Assembly: GCF_013912005.1 (NCBI RefSeq)
Contig: NZ_JACESB010000010.1
Location: 27,229-91,228 of the forward strand
Direction: 5' to 3'
DNA length: 64,000 nucleotides
Origin: Brevundimonas sp.
GTDB taxonomy: Bacteria; Pseudomonadota; Alphaproteobacteria; Caulobacterales; Caulobacteraceae
The notes beneath the pieces were generated by a model. That model saw only the letters and a list, made by a program, of their open reading frames with translations. It ran no database searches and was not told the origin of the DNA. Both the position numbers and the translations under genes were made by a program. The stretch's first letter is position 1. Every line of letters begins with the position of its first letter. Positions 28,149 to 37,542 of this stretch are shown piece by piece.

Positions 28149-29966
28149 TCAGTAGAAGTCGCGGCTCTGCAGGGTGCGGGTCTGGCCGCCCTCCAGCGTC
28201 AGGGACACGATCCGGCCGGCGGGACCGGTGACGACCGCCCTCAGCGCCGCCGCGTCGAGGCCCGCCGCCGGCGCGCCGTCGATGGCCGTGATCCGCTCGC
28301 CGCCGCTCCACCCGGCCTCGGCGGCGGGGGAGTTGGGCGACACCCGCTGAACCACCACCGCGTCGGCCTCCTTGCGCAGGCTGAGGCCGAGCCGGTCCTT
28401 GGCGAACGGCCGGGCCAGCGCCGCCGGATCGGCGCCGATCCACAGCCGGTCGCCGGCGAAGTCGGTGACCAGGCGGAAGCGTCCGAGCACCCCCATGCCG
28501 ACGTTGCCGACCGTGCGGTCGCTGTCCACAGCGGACAGGCCCGGGGGCGGGAAGACGGCGGGCACGTCGTGCAGCTCGAAGCCGGCCAATGACACGCTGG
28601 CGATGCTGGCGATGGCGCTCTCCCGCAGTCCGCCGACGGCGCCGGACATCACCGTCGACTGCGGCCGCCCCTCCAGCAACCCCTCCGCCGCGGCGTAGGC
28701 CGGGTACACCAGCAGCGCCCCGCCGTTGCCGGTGTCGAAGTCGAACAGCGCCGGCGCCCTCCCCTCCACCGACAGCGGCACGGCGCGGATCGAACCGGTC
28801 GACACCAGCGGGATCTCCACCAGCCCCTCCGGGGCGGAGAAGCCGGCGCGTTCGTGGAAGGCCAGTCGCCGGCCGGGGAAGTCGATGTCGATGATCAGGT
28901 CGTTGAAGGCGTCCTTGCCGAGCACCACCGGCAGGGGGCGCCCCACCGCCTGGCCGATCTGCGCGAGGTCGATCACCGCCACGGTGCGGTCGGCGAAGGC
29001 GATCCCGTCCAGCGCGATATCCACCCCGCCCGCGAACCGGGCCGACCCGGTCCCGCCTGTGCCGACGGCCGTCACATCGCCCCGCATCTCGAGGCCGAGC
29101 CGCTGCGCCAGGGCGGCGTCGATCACGGTCATCTCGGCCCCGCTGTCGAGGAGGACCTCCGTCTCGACGCCGTTGATCCGGGCCGGGATGAAGATGCGCA
29201 CCCCGCCGAAGAGGTTGAAGGGCATCCAGCCGGTGGAGGCGGCGCCGCCCGCGATCTCATGCGCCGGGCCGGGCCGCGGCCGGGCGAACGCCTCGTCGGA
29301 CAGGTCGGGATTGGCGTCGATCGTCGTCCAGCGGATGCTGCCGTCCTCGCCGGTTCCGCCGGCGGTCGTCTCGGTGAAGGGCAGGCGCACGCCCTCGACC
29401 ATGCGCCAGTCATCAAGGCGCACGAAGGCCTCGCGCCGGTCCCGCACCCGTCGCAGGCCGTAGAGGGCGCCGGTGTCCGGCTCGAGATAGAGCTCGTGCA
29501 CGTCGGCGTCGCCGAAATCCACCGCGACGACGGCGAAGGTCCGTCCGTCCCGCTCCACGTCGGGACGTCGGTCCAGCCGCGCCGGGTCGTCGAGGATCGC
29601 CTCGAACATCAGCAGGGCGTCGCGGCGGAGATCCTCGGCGGCGCTGGCGGCGATGTCCTCGACCTGACCGGCGGGCGTCAGCACCCAGCCGGCCTCGCCG
29701 CGCCGGGCGCTGGCGGTGCGCACGACCCCCAGGTCGATGTCCCGGCGCAAGTCGCCCCGGGCGGTGGCGATCCCCTCCACCACGCCCTGCAGCCCGGACG
29801 CGTCGATCGCGCCGCGCGCGCGGACCGCCGTGAGCTGCTCGAAGGCCGGCCCGCCCCGCCACTGCCGATAGCGCTCCAGCAGCGGCCCCGGGTCTTCGGC
29901 CGAGGCGCCGGAGGGCAGGCCGGCGAGAACGATGGCGGCCGCGGCCGCGAGAAATGCACGGTTCAT
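28149..29966 (-). CDS. Exported retropepsin-like aspartic protease with PDZ domain
   Basis: A 605-aa protein with an N-terminal signal peptide (cleaved near ASA-ED, residue 23). A beta-rich N-terminal region precedes two clan AA aspartic protease motifs: VLLDSGAEMTVIDA near residue 270 and FDFDTGNGGALLVY near 405. Both contain the catalytic D-S/T-G. The C-terminus is a PDZ domain (VVQRVSPNSPAAEAGWSGGE, about 515-600). Two DTG motifs in one chain could make an internal protease dimer; homologues with gag-asp plus PDZ are found in many proteobacteria and are mostly uncharacterised. Its ATG overlaps the stop of the upstream TrmB-type regulator (ATGA), so regulator and protease are co-expressed. 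Confidence 0.85.
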   Translation of the reverse strand: MNRAFLAAAAAIVLAGLPSGASAEDPGPLLERYRQWRGGPAFEQLTAVRARGAIDASGLQGVVEGIATARGDLRRDIDLGVVRTASARRGEAGWVLTPAGQVEDIAASAAEDLRRDALLMFEAILDDPARLDRRPDVERDGRTFAVVAVDFGDADVHELYLEPDTGALYGLRRVRDRREAFVRLDDWRMVEGVRLPFTETTAGGTGEDGSIRWTTIDANPDLSDEAFARPRPGPAHEIAGGAASTGWMPFNLFGGVRIFIPARINGVETEVLLDSGAEMTVIDAALAQRLGLEMRGDVTAVGTGGTGSARFAGGVDIALDGIAFADRTVAVIDLAQIGQAVGRPLPVVLGKDAFNDLIIDIDFPGRRLAFHERAGFSAPEGLVEIPLVSTGSIRAVPLSVEGRAPALFDFDTGNGGALLVYPAYAAAEGLLEGRPQSTVMSGAVGGLRESAIASIASVSLAGFELHDVPAVFPPPGLSAVDSDRTVGNVGMGVLGRFRLVTDFAGDRLWIGADPAALARPFAKDRLGLSLRKEADAVVVQRVSPNSPAAEAGWSGGERITAIDGAPAAGLDAAALRAVVTGPAGRIVSLTLEGGQTRTLQSRDFY

Positions 29967-30823
29967 CGGGATGTCTCCTCGGAGGCAGGGGCGGGTTCCG
30001 CGGGCGCGGGATCGACCAGGGCGCGCAGGCCGCGGGGGGCGGAGCGAAGCAGCGACAGGTCGGCCAGCGGATCACGCCCCGCCGCGGCCAGATCCGCCAG
30101 CCGGATCTCCGCCGACAGGCCGCTGTGCTGGAGACAGCTGAGGTAGGCGCTGTCGCTCCAGATCGCCCGGCGCACGCCGTCCATCGCCGGCGTCATCAGC
30201 GCCACCAGATGTTCGGCGGCGTCGACGACGAGGCTCAGCTGGACGCCGGGCCAGCGGTCGGCCGGCGCCTCCGCCGCGCGGCGGGCGGTGACGCCCGCGG
30301 GAGCCGGGGCGTCCTCGTAGACGAGGCCGGCGACCCGGACGCCGCGGCCCGCGGCCGCCTCCAGCGATGCGCGCAGGGCGCGCAGGGGCGCCGGGAACAG
30401 GTCGAACAGCACGATGTCCTGCGCCGCCGCCAGCATGGCGCGGGCCCGCTCGATCACCTGGTCAGGGTCGGCGATCTGGTAGATGCGGTCGTCGACCGGC
30501 GCCCGGGCGAGGCTGGCGAGCCGGCGTTCGGCCTCGGCCTGACGCGTGGCGAAGGCCCCGCCCAGCACCGCCAGCAGCTCTTCCGGCCGCGCCGCGCGCC
30601 AGGTCCGGGCCTCCGTCTCGTCGACCATGACCGCCGCCTTGCGGCCAAGGGAGGCGAGCGCCTGGTAGACGTTCGGCGGAGCCTTCCCGACGAGCTTGGC
30701 GAGCCGATACCCCGTCGCCGGGCCGCTCGACAGCAGGGCGCAATAGAGCCGCGCCTCGAGTTCCGTAAACCCGAGGCCGGCCAGGGCCTGCTCCGCCTCC
30801 AACTGGTCCGATGTTATTTGCAT
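29963..30823 (-). CDS. TrmB-family transcriptional regulator
   Basis: A 286-aa regulator. The N-terminal winged helix (about 5-75) begins LEAEQALAGLGFTELEARLY and contains GPATGYRLAKLVGKAPPNVY, the pattern of TrmB/sugar-metabolism regulators. The C-terminal part (about 110-250) looks like the PLD-like effector domain of TrmB (AQDIVLFDLFPAPLRALR). The ATG complementary to 30821-30823 is favoured over the TTG two codons upstream. A perfect 7-4-7 inverted repeat spans the start, suggesting autorepression. TrmB regulators are mostly archaeal, with scattered bacterial members; here one is coupled to an aspartic protease, which is its likely target operon. Confidence 0.85.
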   Translation of the reverse strand: MQITSDQLEAEQALAGLGFTELEARLYCALLSSGPATGYRLAKLVGKAPPNVYQALASLGRKAAVMVDETEARTWRAARPEELLAVLGGAFATRQAEAERRLASLARAPVDDRIYQIADPDQVIERARAMLAAAQDIVLFDLFPAPLRALRASLEAAAGRGVRVAGLVYEDAPAPAGVTARRAAEAPADRWPGVQLSLVVDAAEHLVALMTPAMDGVRRAIWSDSAYLSCLQHSGLSAEIRLADLAAAGRDPLADLSLLRSAPRGLRALVDPAPAEPAPASEETSR

Positions 30824-30832
30824 ACGCAAATA
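30815..30832. promoter_or_regulatory. Inverted repeat over the trmB-like start codon, putative operator
   Basis: TATTTGC-ATAC-GCAAATA is a perfect 7-bp inverted repeat with a 4-base spacer and an AT-rich composition that stands out locally. It covers the start codon of the TrmB-type regulator and would block transcription or translation initiation if the regulator bound it. Binding is inference. Confidence 0.55.
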
Positions 30833-30876
30833 CTATCGGCCGGCGGCGTCGCGGCCAGTTAAATCGCCGTAAGGCG

Positions 30877-31866
30877 TCAGCGGTTCAGGGCCGCCCGCGC
30901 CGCCTCGGCGTAGCGGTGGCCCGACGCGGCCCCCTTGGGGAAGACGGCGTCGATCCGCGCCAGATCGTCCGGCGTCAGCTCGACCTCCGTCGCGGCCACA
31001 TTCTCCTCCAGGGTCTGCACGCGGCGCGTGCCGGGGATCGGGACCAGATGCTCCCCCTGCGCCAGCACCCAGGCCAGCGCCAGCTGGGCGGCGGTGATGC
31101 CCTTCTCCGCAGCGATCGCCTTCACCGCCTCCACGAGCTCGAGGTTCTTGCGGAAGTTCTCGCCGGAGAAGCGCGGATTGGAGCGCCGGAAGTCGTCGGG
31201 CGCGAGGTCGTCGATGGACCGGATGGCGCCGGACAGGAAGCCCCGGCCGAGCGGGCTGTAGGGCACGAAGCCGACGCCCAGCGCCTCGCAGAGGTCCAGC
31301 AGGCCGTCCTCGGGATTCCGGCTCCACAGGGAGTATTCAGTCTGGAGGGCCGTGATCGGATGGGTGGCGTGCCCGCGCCGCAGGGTGTCGGGCGCCGCCT
31401 CGGACAGGCCGAGGAAGCGGACCTTGCCCTCCGTCACCAGCTCGGCCATCGCGCCGACGGTCTCCTCGATCGGCGTGTTCGGGTCGACGCGGTGCAGGTA
31501 GTAGAGGTCGACGTGGTCCATCCCCAGCCGCTTCAGGCTGCCTTCGATGGCCCGGCGGACGTTGGCGGGGGATCCGTCGACGGTGAGCTGCGTCCGGTCG
31601 GCGTTGTAGCCGATGCCGAACTTGGTGGCGACGAAGGCCCGGTCCCGCCGGCCCGCCAGCGCCTTGCCCAGCTGGATTTCGTTGGTGTGCGGCCCGTACA
31701 TCTCGGCCGTGTCGAACAGGGTGACGCCGAGGTCGAGCGCCCGGTGGATCACCGCCGTCGCCTGCGCCTCGTCCGAAGGCTGTCCATAGAAGGCGGCCAT
31801 GCCCATGCAGCCGAGGCCGATGGCCGAGACCTCGGGACCGGAACGGCCCAGCTTGCGCGTCTTCAT
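30877..31866 (-). CDS. Aldo/keto reductase
   Basis: A 329-aa NADPH-dependent TIM-barrel oxidoreductase. It opens with [19 protein letters not shown]. The catalytic tetrad is visible: Asp and Tyr in [13 protein letters not shown], Lys in VATKFGIGY and His in DLYYLHRVD. The C-terminal [15 protein letters not shown] binds the NADPH phosphate. It matches the AKR13/YakC-type family. The native substrate is unknown; such enzymes reduce aldehydes. It is a single-gene unit between the TrmB-type gene and a DUF2272 gene, with a 77-base gap upstream. Confidence 0.92.
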   Translation of the reverse strand: MKTRKLGRSGPEVSAIGLGCMGMAAFYGQPSDEAQATAVIHRALDLGVTLFDTAEMYGPHTNEIQLGKALAGRRDRAFVATKFGIGYNADRTQLTVDGSPANVRRAIEGSLKRLGMDHVDLYYLHRVDPNTPIEETVGAMAELVTEGKVRFLGLSEAAPDTLRRGHATHPITALQTEYSLWSRNPEDGLLDLCEALGVGFVPYSPLGRGFLSGAIRSIDDLAPDDFRRSNPRFSGENFRKNLELVEAVKAIAAEKGITAAQLALAWVLAQGEHLVPIPGTRRVQTLEENVAATEVELTPDDLARIDAVFPKGAASGHRYAEAARAALNR

Positions 31867-31943
31867 CAGCGCTTCTCCTGAAATGTGAGGGGGCGGCGGC
31901 GCGTCCGCCGGCCTCCGGGAGATGGGCGCCGTATCGCCTCAAT

Positions 31944-32951
31944 TCAAGGACGCAAGCCCTCGTGCAGGACCGGCGATCGGTCCATGGCGTCGGGCCCGAC
32001 CGGATCGGCGCGCAGCTTCAGGTGGGCGAAGATGGTGCGGGCGCCGGCGATGTCGGCCTCCGCCACGGGCCGCGGATGCGCCGTCCCCTCCCGGGTCAGG
32101 GGCAGGATGGTCAGGCTGACCCCCTGCATCACATTGCCGCCGATGACGTTGATCCGGTCGTCCGCCACCCGCACGACGATGTCGCAGTGGGCGGGGGCGT
32201 AGTCGCCCAGGTCGGGCCGGCGGTCCGCCAGGCGGCGATAGTCGACGCCGCCGCGGCTGTTGCACAGCAGGTCGCCGGGCTCGAGCGGCTGCTCGCCCGC
32301 GTCCCAGGCCTCGTAGGCCGCGCCCGGGGCGGCGCCGTCGCGGGCGCGGATCGCCTGGTCGATGTAGACCCGATGCGAGATGTCGCGCGCGAACTGCTCC
32401 GGGGCCCCGAGGCCGGCCTCGCACATCACCCAGCTGACGAAGGCCGCCGACCAGGGCTGCACCCAGTCCACCGGCCCGTCGGAGCCGCCGCGCCACTGGC
32501 GGTTCTGGCGCGCCACCACGGCCGGGCCGTCCGGCGTGGCGCTCCAGTAGCCGGCGATGGTCGCGTCCGCGTCCGGATCGGTCTCCCAGGTTCCCACCCG
32601 CAGCAGATGGCGGACGTTGCGAGGGGTCGGCCGCACCGGATTGGCGGCGTCGGCGACCACCCCGTCCGGCAGGCGGCGCCTCTCCACCGGCCGGGCGTCG
32701 ATGGTCTGGAAGCCCAGGGCCGCCCACTCCTGCACGGCCAGATCCACGATCCGCCGCCGCACCTGCCGCGTCGGCTCGATGCGGCACTGCCGCTGCACCA
32801 CCCGCATGCGCCCGCGCTCGCCCGCCACCCGCCAGGGCGGCGGCGTGAACTCGAACGCCGCCTCCGGCTCCGCCGGCCGGGCGGCCGCCGGAGTCGCCAG
32901 CGCCGCCGCCAGCAGGAGGGCTAGAGCGGCGCGCAAACCCGCTCCAGCCAT
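31944..32951 (-). CDS. DUF2272-domain exported protein
   Basis: A 335-aa protein with a signal peptide (residues 1-25, ending TPAAA). The DUF2272 pattern includes EWAALGFQTID, YWSATPDG, WVQPWSAAFVSWVMCEAGLG and PGDLLCNSR, with an NHIGGN-type INVIGGNVMQGVS near the end. The W-S-A-A-F-V-S-W core with later AHCDIVV hints at an NlpC/P60-like papain fold, in which Cys or His residues might act on peptidoglycan; that is inference. The ATG at 32951 overlaps the 3' end of the upstream peptidase gene by 31 bases, so the two are probably co-transcribed. Function unknown. Confidence 0.8.
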   Translation of the reverse strand: MAGAGLRAALALLLAAALATPAAARPAEPEAAFEFTPPPWRVAGERGRMRVVQRQCRIEPTRQVRRRIVDLAVQEWAALGFQTIDARPVERRRLPDGVVADAANPVRPTPRNVRHLLRVGTWETDPDADATIAGYWSATPDGPAVVARQNRQWRGGSDGPVDWVQPWSAAFVSWVMCEAGLGAPEQFARDISHRVYIDQAIRARDGAAPGAAYEAWDAGEQPLEPGDLLCNSRGGVDYRRLADRRPDLGDYAPAHCDIVVRVADDRINVIGGNVMQGVSLTILPLTREGTAHPRPVAEADIAGARTIFAHLKLRADPVGPDAMDRSPVLHEGLRP

Positions 32952-34732
32952 GCGCGCACCTCGTCGTCCAGCAGCGGCCCGACCTTCGCCAGCGTCTCCG
33001 CGTGGTAGGCGTCGACGTAGGCCCGCTCGCCCGGCGTCAGGAGATCGACGTCGATCAGCCGACGGTCGAGGGGGGCGAGGGTCAGTTGCTCGAAGCCGTG
33101 CATCGGGCGCTCGCCGCCCGGAACCGGCTCCGGGGGCGTCACCACCTGCAACGTCTCGATGCGGATGCCCCAGTGGCCCTCGCGGTAGTAGCCGGGCTCG
33201 TTGGACAGGATCATGCCGGTCAGCAGCGGCTGGCTGTTGACCGCCTTGGCGATCCGCTGCGGCCCCTCGTGCACCCCGAGGTAGCTGCCGACCCCGTGCC
33301 CGGTGCCGTGGTCGTAGTCGAAGCCCTGCATCCACATGGGCAGACGCGCCAGGGCGTCGAGCTGGTGGCCGGTCGTGCCGGCCGGGAAGCGCACCGTCGC
33401 CATGGCGATGTGCCCCTTGAGCACGAGGGTGAACATCCGGCGCTGGTCGGCCGAGGGCTCGCCCACGGCCATGGTGCGGGTGACGTCGGTGGTGCCGTCC
33501 AGATACTGGCCGCCGCCGTCGACGAGCAGCAGCGAGCCTTTCTCGATGCGGCGGATGGTGCGGGTCACCGGCTTGTAGTGCGGCAGGGCGCCGTTGGGTC
33601 CGGCGCCGGCGATGGTGTCGAAGGACAGGTCCTTGAGGGCGCCCGTCTCCTCCCGGAACCGCTCAAGGGTTTCGGCGATCTCCCGCTCGTCCGGCAGGGT
33701 TTCCTGCGCCGTCGTGTCCACCCAGTGCAGGAAACGGCTCAGCGCCGCGCCGTCGCGGATGTGCGCCTGTCGCGCGCCCTCGATCTCGACCGGGTTCTTG
33801 CACGCCCGCGGCAGGGTGCAGGGATCCATCCCGCGCACCACGTCCGCGCCCGCGTCCTCGAGGCGGTCGAAATACCAGGCCGAGGACTGGGCGGGGTCGA
33901 CCAGCACCCTCCGCCCCTTCAGATCGCCAAGCGCGCCCTCCAGCGCCTCCGGCGCCTCCAGCGAAACGGCGTCGCCGAGCCAGCCCGGCAGCTCGTTCGT
34001 CACCTTGCGCGGATCGAGGAACAGGCGGGCGGAGCCGTCCGCCTCCACCACCGCCTGCGCCAGCGGAAGCGGGGTGCGGATGACGTCGCCGCCGCGAATG
34101 TTGAACAGCCAGGCGATCGAGGACGGCGCGGTCAGCACGGCGGCGTCCGCGCCCTTGTCGGCGATCGACCGGCCGATGCGCGCCCGTTTGTCGGCGCTCG
34201 ACTCGCCGCTGTAGCGGTCCTCGTGCGGAACCACCGGCGCGGCGGGCTGGGCGGGACGCTCGTCGCCCCAGGCGAGATCGACCGGGTTGGTCTCCACCGG
34301 CCGGAGGGCGGCTCCCGCCTTCGCGACCGCGCGCCGCAGGGCCGTCAGCGAATCCGGGCTGTGGAGGCGGGGGTCGTAGCCGATCACGGCCCCGGCGGGG
34401 ACGGTCTCGAGCCAGCGCGCCAGCCCTTCGTCCTCAAGACCGTGGATCTCGAACTGCGCCGGATCCACCTGGGCGCGCACCTGCACCGTGTAGCGGCCGT
34501 CGGCGAACACCGCCGCCCGGTCCGTCAGGACCACGCCGGCCCCGGCCGAACCGGTGAAGCCTGTCACCCAAGCGAGCCGGTCGTTGGCCGCCGGGAGGTA
34601 CTCGTTCTGGTGTTCGTCCTCGTGGGGCACGAGCAGGCCGTCGAGGCCCTGCTCGGCCATCTTCGCCCGCACGCGCGGCAGGTGCCTGGCCCCGAAGGAC
34701 GGATCGGTGACTTCGTCGAATGTCTGGCGCAT
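32921..34732 (-). CDS. Xaa-Pro aminopeptidase, M24 (aminopeptidase P type)
   Basis: A 603-aa metallopeptidase of the long, eukaryote-like aminopeptidase P type. There are two N-terminal creatinase-like domains (VPHEDEHQNEYLPAANDRLA near residue 37) and a C-terminal pita-bread catalytic domain. The metal ligands are the Asp pair in VDGGGQYLDGTTDVTR, His in GTGHGVGSYLGVHEGP, Glu in LSNEPGYYREGHWG and Glu in FEQLTLAPLD. It removes N-terminal residues preceding proline from peptides in the cytoplasm. It lies downstream of pepA on the same strand, beyond a terminator. Confidence 0.94.
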   Translation of the reverse strand: MRQTFDEVTDPSFGARHLPRVRAKMAEQGLDGLLVPHEDEHQNEYLPAANDRLAWVTGFTGSAGAGVVLTDRAAVFADGRYTVQVRAQVDPAQFEIHGLEDEGLARWLETVPAGAVIGYDPRLHSPDSLTALRRAVAKAGAALRPVETNPVDLAWGDERPAQPAAPVVPHEDRYSGESSADKRARIGRSIADKGADAAVLTAPSSIAWLFNIRGGDVIRTPLPLAQAVVEADGSARLFLDPRKVTNELPGWLGDAVSLEAPEALEGALGDLKGRRVLVDPAQSSAWYFDRLEDAGADVVRGMDPCTLPRACKNPVEIEGARQAHIRDGAALSRFLHWVDTTAQETLPDEREIAETLERFREETGALKDLSFDTIAGAGPNGALPHYKPVTRTIRRIEKGSLLLVDGGGQYLDGTTDVTRTMAVGEPSADQRRMFTLVLKGHIAMATVRFPAGTTGHQLDALARLPMWMQGFDYDHGTGHGVGSYLGVHEGPQRIAKAVNSQPLLTGMILSNEPGYYREGHWGIRIETLQVVTPPEPVPGGERPMHGFEQLTLAPLDRRLIDVDLLTPGERAYVDAYHAETLAKVGPLLDDEVRAWLERVCAPL

Positions 34733-34758
34733 GGCCGAGCCATAGCACCGGGACCACG

Positions 34759-34787
34759 AAAAAGGGGAGAGGCGACCGCCCCTCCCC
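34759..34787 (-). terminator. Intrinsic terminator after pepA
   Basis: On the minus strand GGGGAGGGGC-GGTC-GCCTCTCCCC forms a 10-bp stem with one mismatch, followed by five T. It lies just past the pepA stop and before the start of the aminopeptidase P gene. Confidence 0.75.
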
Positions 34788-34796
34788 TCGTGTTCG

Positions 34797-36272
34797 TCAG
34801 GCCTCGTACCGGTCCGCGACCATGCGATCGAGGGTCCGCACGCCCCAGCCCACGGCCCCGTCCGGCACGGTCGGGTTGCGGCTGTCCTTGACCCAGGCGG
34901 TCGGCGCGATGTCGATGTGCGCCCACGGCAGGCCGTTGGTGAAGCGCTGCAGGAACAGGGCGGCGGTGATCGAACCGCCGGCGCGGCCGTTGCCGGTGTT
35001 CTTCACGTCGGCGATCGGGCTGTCGATGTGACGCTCGTAAGCGGCCGGGATCGGCATGCGCCAGACGTTCTCGCCCACCTTCGGCGCCGCCTCGAGGATG
35101 GCGCCCGCCACCTCGTCCGAGTTCGAGAAGACGCCGGCGTACTCCAGCCCCAGGGAGACGATCATGGCCCCGGTCAGGGTCGCCAGGTCGATCATGAACT
35201 TCGGCTTGAAGCGCTCCTGGGTGTACCAGAGGCAGTCGGCCAGCACGAGCCGGCCCTCGGCGTCCGTATTGAGCACCTCGACCGACTGGCCGGACAGGGA
35301 CATGACCACGTCGCCGGGCCGCTGAGCCTTGCCGTCGGGCATGTTCTCGACGAGGCCGAGCACGCCGATGGCGTTGACCTTCGCCTTGCGGCCGGCGAGC
35401 GCATGCATGACGCCGGCCACGGCGGCGGCGCCGCCCATGTCCCACTTCATCTCCTCCATGCCGTCGGCCGGCTTGATGGAGATGCCGCCGGTGTCGAAGC
35501 AGACGCCCTTGCCGACGAAGGCGATCGGCTGGTCGCCGGCCTTGCCGCCGTTCCACTTCATGATCGCGACCTGGCTCTCGCGCTCGCTGCCCTGGCCGAC
35601 GGCCAGCAGGGTGCGGAAGCCCAGCTTCTCCAGCTCCGCTTCGCCCAGCACCTCGACCTCGAGGCCGAGGCGCTCGAGTTCCTTGACCCGGCGGGCGAAC
35701 TCGGCCGGGTAGAGGACGTTGGCCGGCTCGGCGACGAGGTCGCGGGCGAACTCGACGGCCTCCGCCACCGCCGAGAAGGTCTCCCAGGCGGCGCGGGCGG
35801 CGTCCACATCGGCGGCGACCACGCGGATCGTCTCGATCGAGGGCGTCTTCTCCGGCTTCAGGGTCGTGCGGTACTTGAGGAAGCGGTAGCTCGCCAGCCG
35901 GGCGGCGAAGGCGGCGCGGGCGGCCTGGTCCGCCGACAGGTGCGAGGCGTCCAGCGTCAGGGACTTCGCCCCGGAAAGCTTGACCGCCTGGTAGGCCGCG
36001 CCCGCGGCCGCCTCGAGCGCGAGATCGTCGAACTTGTCCGCCTCGCCCGCGCCGCTCAGCACGATCGTCTGCGCCTCGACCCCTGCGGGCGCGGCCACGA
36101 TCAGGGTGCTGTTGACGCCGCCGGTGAAGCGGCTGGCGTTCATCGCCCGGCCCAAGGCCCCGGAGGTCGCCTCTTCCAGCCGGACGCCCGCCCCGGCGAG
36201 CGCGCGGCCCTCGTGAACCAGAACGGCGAGGACTTCCGCAGCGCCTGCGTCGGCAACGAACTCGATCTTCAT
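34797..36272 (-). CDS. pepA: Leucyl aminopeptidase (M17)
   Basis: A 491-aa hexameric-type cytosolic aminopeptidase. The catalytic domain has VGKGVCFDTGGISIKPADGM (metal-binding Lys and Asp) and DMGGAAAV. The family signature NTDAEGRLVLAD holds two ligands and the catalytic Arg. The N-terminal domain is the usual macro-like fold. The gene is monocistronic with a terminator, and divergent from lptF over 136 bases, a very common arrangement in alphaproteobacteria. Confidence 0.95.
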   Translation of the reverse strand: MKIEFVADAGAAEVLAVLVHEGRALAGAGVRLEEATSGALGRAMNASRFTGGVNSTLIVAAPAGVEAQTIVLSGAGEADKFDDLALEAAAGAAYQAVKLSGAKSLTLDASHLSADQAARAAFAARLASYRFLKYRTTLKPEKTPSIETIRVVAADVDAARAAWETFSAVAEAVEFARDLVAEPANVLYPAEFARRVKELERLGLEVEVLGEAELEKLGFRTLLAVGQGSERESQVAIMKWNGGKAGDQPIAFVGKGVCFDTGGISIKPADGMEEMKWDMGGAAAVAGVMHALAGRKAKVNAIGVLGLVENMPDGKAQRPGDVVMSLSGQSVEVLNTDAEGRLVLADCLWYTQERFKPKFMIDLATLTGAMIVSLGLEYAGVFSNSDEVAGAILEAAPKVGENVWRMPIPAAYERHIDSPIADVKNTGNGRAGGSITAALFLQRFTNGLPWAHIDIAPTAWVKDSRNPTVPDGAVGWGVRTLDRMVADRYEA

Positions 36273-36408
36273 CTACTACTGCTCCCGCCGGGATGACGGT
36301 CCCGGTCTTGTGCGAAGGGGATGGCCGCGTGGTTTCACCGGCGCAGCGCCGTGTGTATTAGATGCGCTCCCGCACCGCCACCTGCAACCGGGCGATTTCC
36401 TTCCGCGC

Positions 36409-37542
36409 ATGACGCTGATTCAAGGCTATCTGTTTCGCGAAATCGCGCGTCCCGTCGTGGCCGCGTGCGCCGCGCTGGCCGGGATCGGCATCCTCAGCCA
36501 GAGCCTCGACCAGCTCGAGGTGATCGTCGAGCGCGGCCAGAGCGTGTGGGTCATGGTCAAGCTGACCCTGCTGGCGGTTCCCCAGCTGCTGGCGGTGATC
36601 GTGCCGATCGGCCTGTTCGTCGGCGCCCTCGTCGCCCTCACCCGTCTGCAGCGCGAGCAGGAGCTGACCGCGGTGTTCGCCTCCGGGGTGACGCGGTGGG
36701 CCGCGATCAAGCCGGCGGTGACCATCGCCGTCATCGCGGCGGTCCTGACCCTGGTCATCACCACCGTCCTGCAGCCGTGGGCGCAGCGACAGGCCCGGGC
36801 CGAGGCCTTCGCCGTCCGCACCGATCTGGCCGCCCTGCTCGTGGAGGAGGGCCGCTTCGTCCAGGGCCCGGAAGGCCTCACGGTCTACGTCCAGCAGATC
36901 GAGCAGAACGGCCTGCTGAAGAACATCTTCATCTACCAGACCGACGGCGACCGGGTGACGACCTGGGATGCGGCGCAGGCCCGCTTCTCGCGCATCGACG
37001 GCGAGCCGGTGCTGACCCTGATCGACGGCTCCTGGCAGCGCTATTCCAGCCGCGGCGTCCTCGAGTACCTCTCCTTCGGGCGGCAGGATGTTCCTCTCGG
37101 CCCCTATGCGGAGGTGACGGAGGACGTCCGCTACAAGCCGTCGGATCTCTACCTCCCGCAGTTGTTCAACCCGTCGCCGCGGGATCTCGACAGGGTCGGC
37201 GCCGCCGGGGAGCTCGCGGCCGAGGGCCATTCGCGCCTGTCCGCGCCCCTGTACGCCCTGATGGCCATGGCCATGGCGCTCGCGGCCATCATCGGCGGAG
37301 CTTTCAGCCGGACCGGCTACGGCTTCCGCATCGCCCGCGCGGCCGCGGCCTTCCTCATCGTCCGCATCGTCGGCTACGGCGTGGTCGCCGCCAGCGCCTG
37401 GAACGGCTGGCTCAACATCTTCCAGTACCTGCTGCCCATCGCCGCCGCGGCGATCGCCATGCGTCTGCTGTTCCGGGCGCTGAAGCCGCGCACGCGGCGC
37501 GGGTGGGGTCCGTGGCGGCGCGTCCGGGAGCGGTTCGCATGA
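36409..37542 (+). CDS. lptF: LPS export ABC transporter permease LptF
   Basis: A 377-aa YjgP/YjgQ permease, part of the LptB2FGC complex that extracts LPS from the inner membrane. Three N-terminal helices surround YLFREIARPVVAA, LTRLQREQELTAVFASGV is the coupling-helix region, a periplasmic beta-jellyroll occupies about 135-270, and three C-terminal helices end the protein. The ATG at 36409 is chosen because the family sequence MTLIQGYLFREI begins there. It overlaps lptG (ATGA). Confidence 0.94.
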   Translation: MTLIQGYLFREIARPVVAACAALAGIGILSQSLDQLEVIVERGQSVWVMVKLTLLAVPQLLAVIVPIGLFVGALVALTRLQREQELTAVFASGVTRWAAIKPAVTIAVIAAVLTLVITTVLQPWAQRQARAEAFAVRTDLAALLVEEGRFVQGPEGLTVYVQQIEQNGLLKNIFIYQTDGDRVTTWDAAQARFSRIDGEPVLTLIDGSWQRYSSRGVLEYLSFGRQDVPLGPYAEVTEDVRYKPSDLYLPQLFNPSPRDLDRVGAAGELAAEGHSRLSAPLYALMAMAMALAAIIGGAFSRTGYGFRIARAAAAFLIVRIVGYGVVAASAWNGWLNIFQYLLPIAAAAIAMRLLFRALKPRTRRGWGPWRRVRERFA

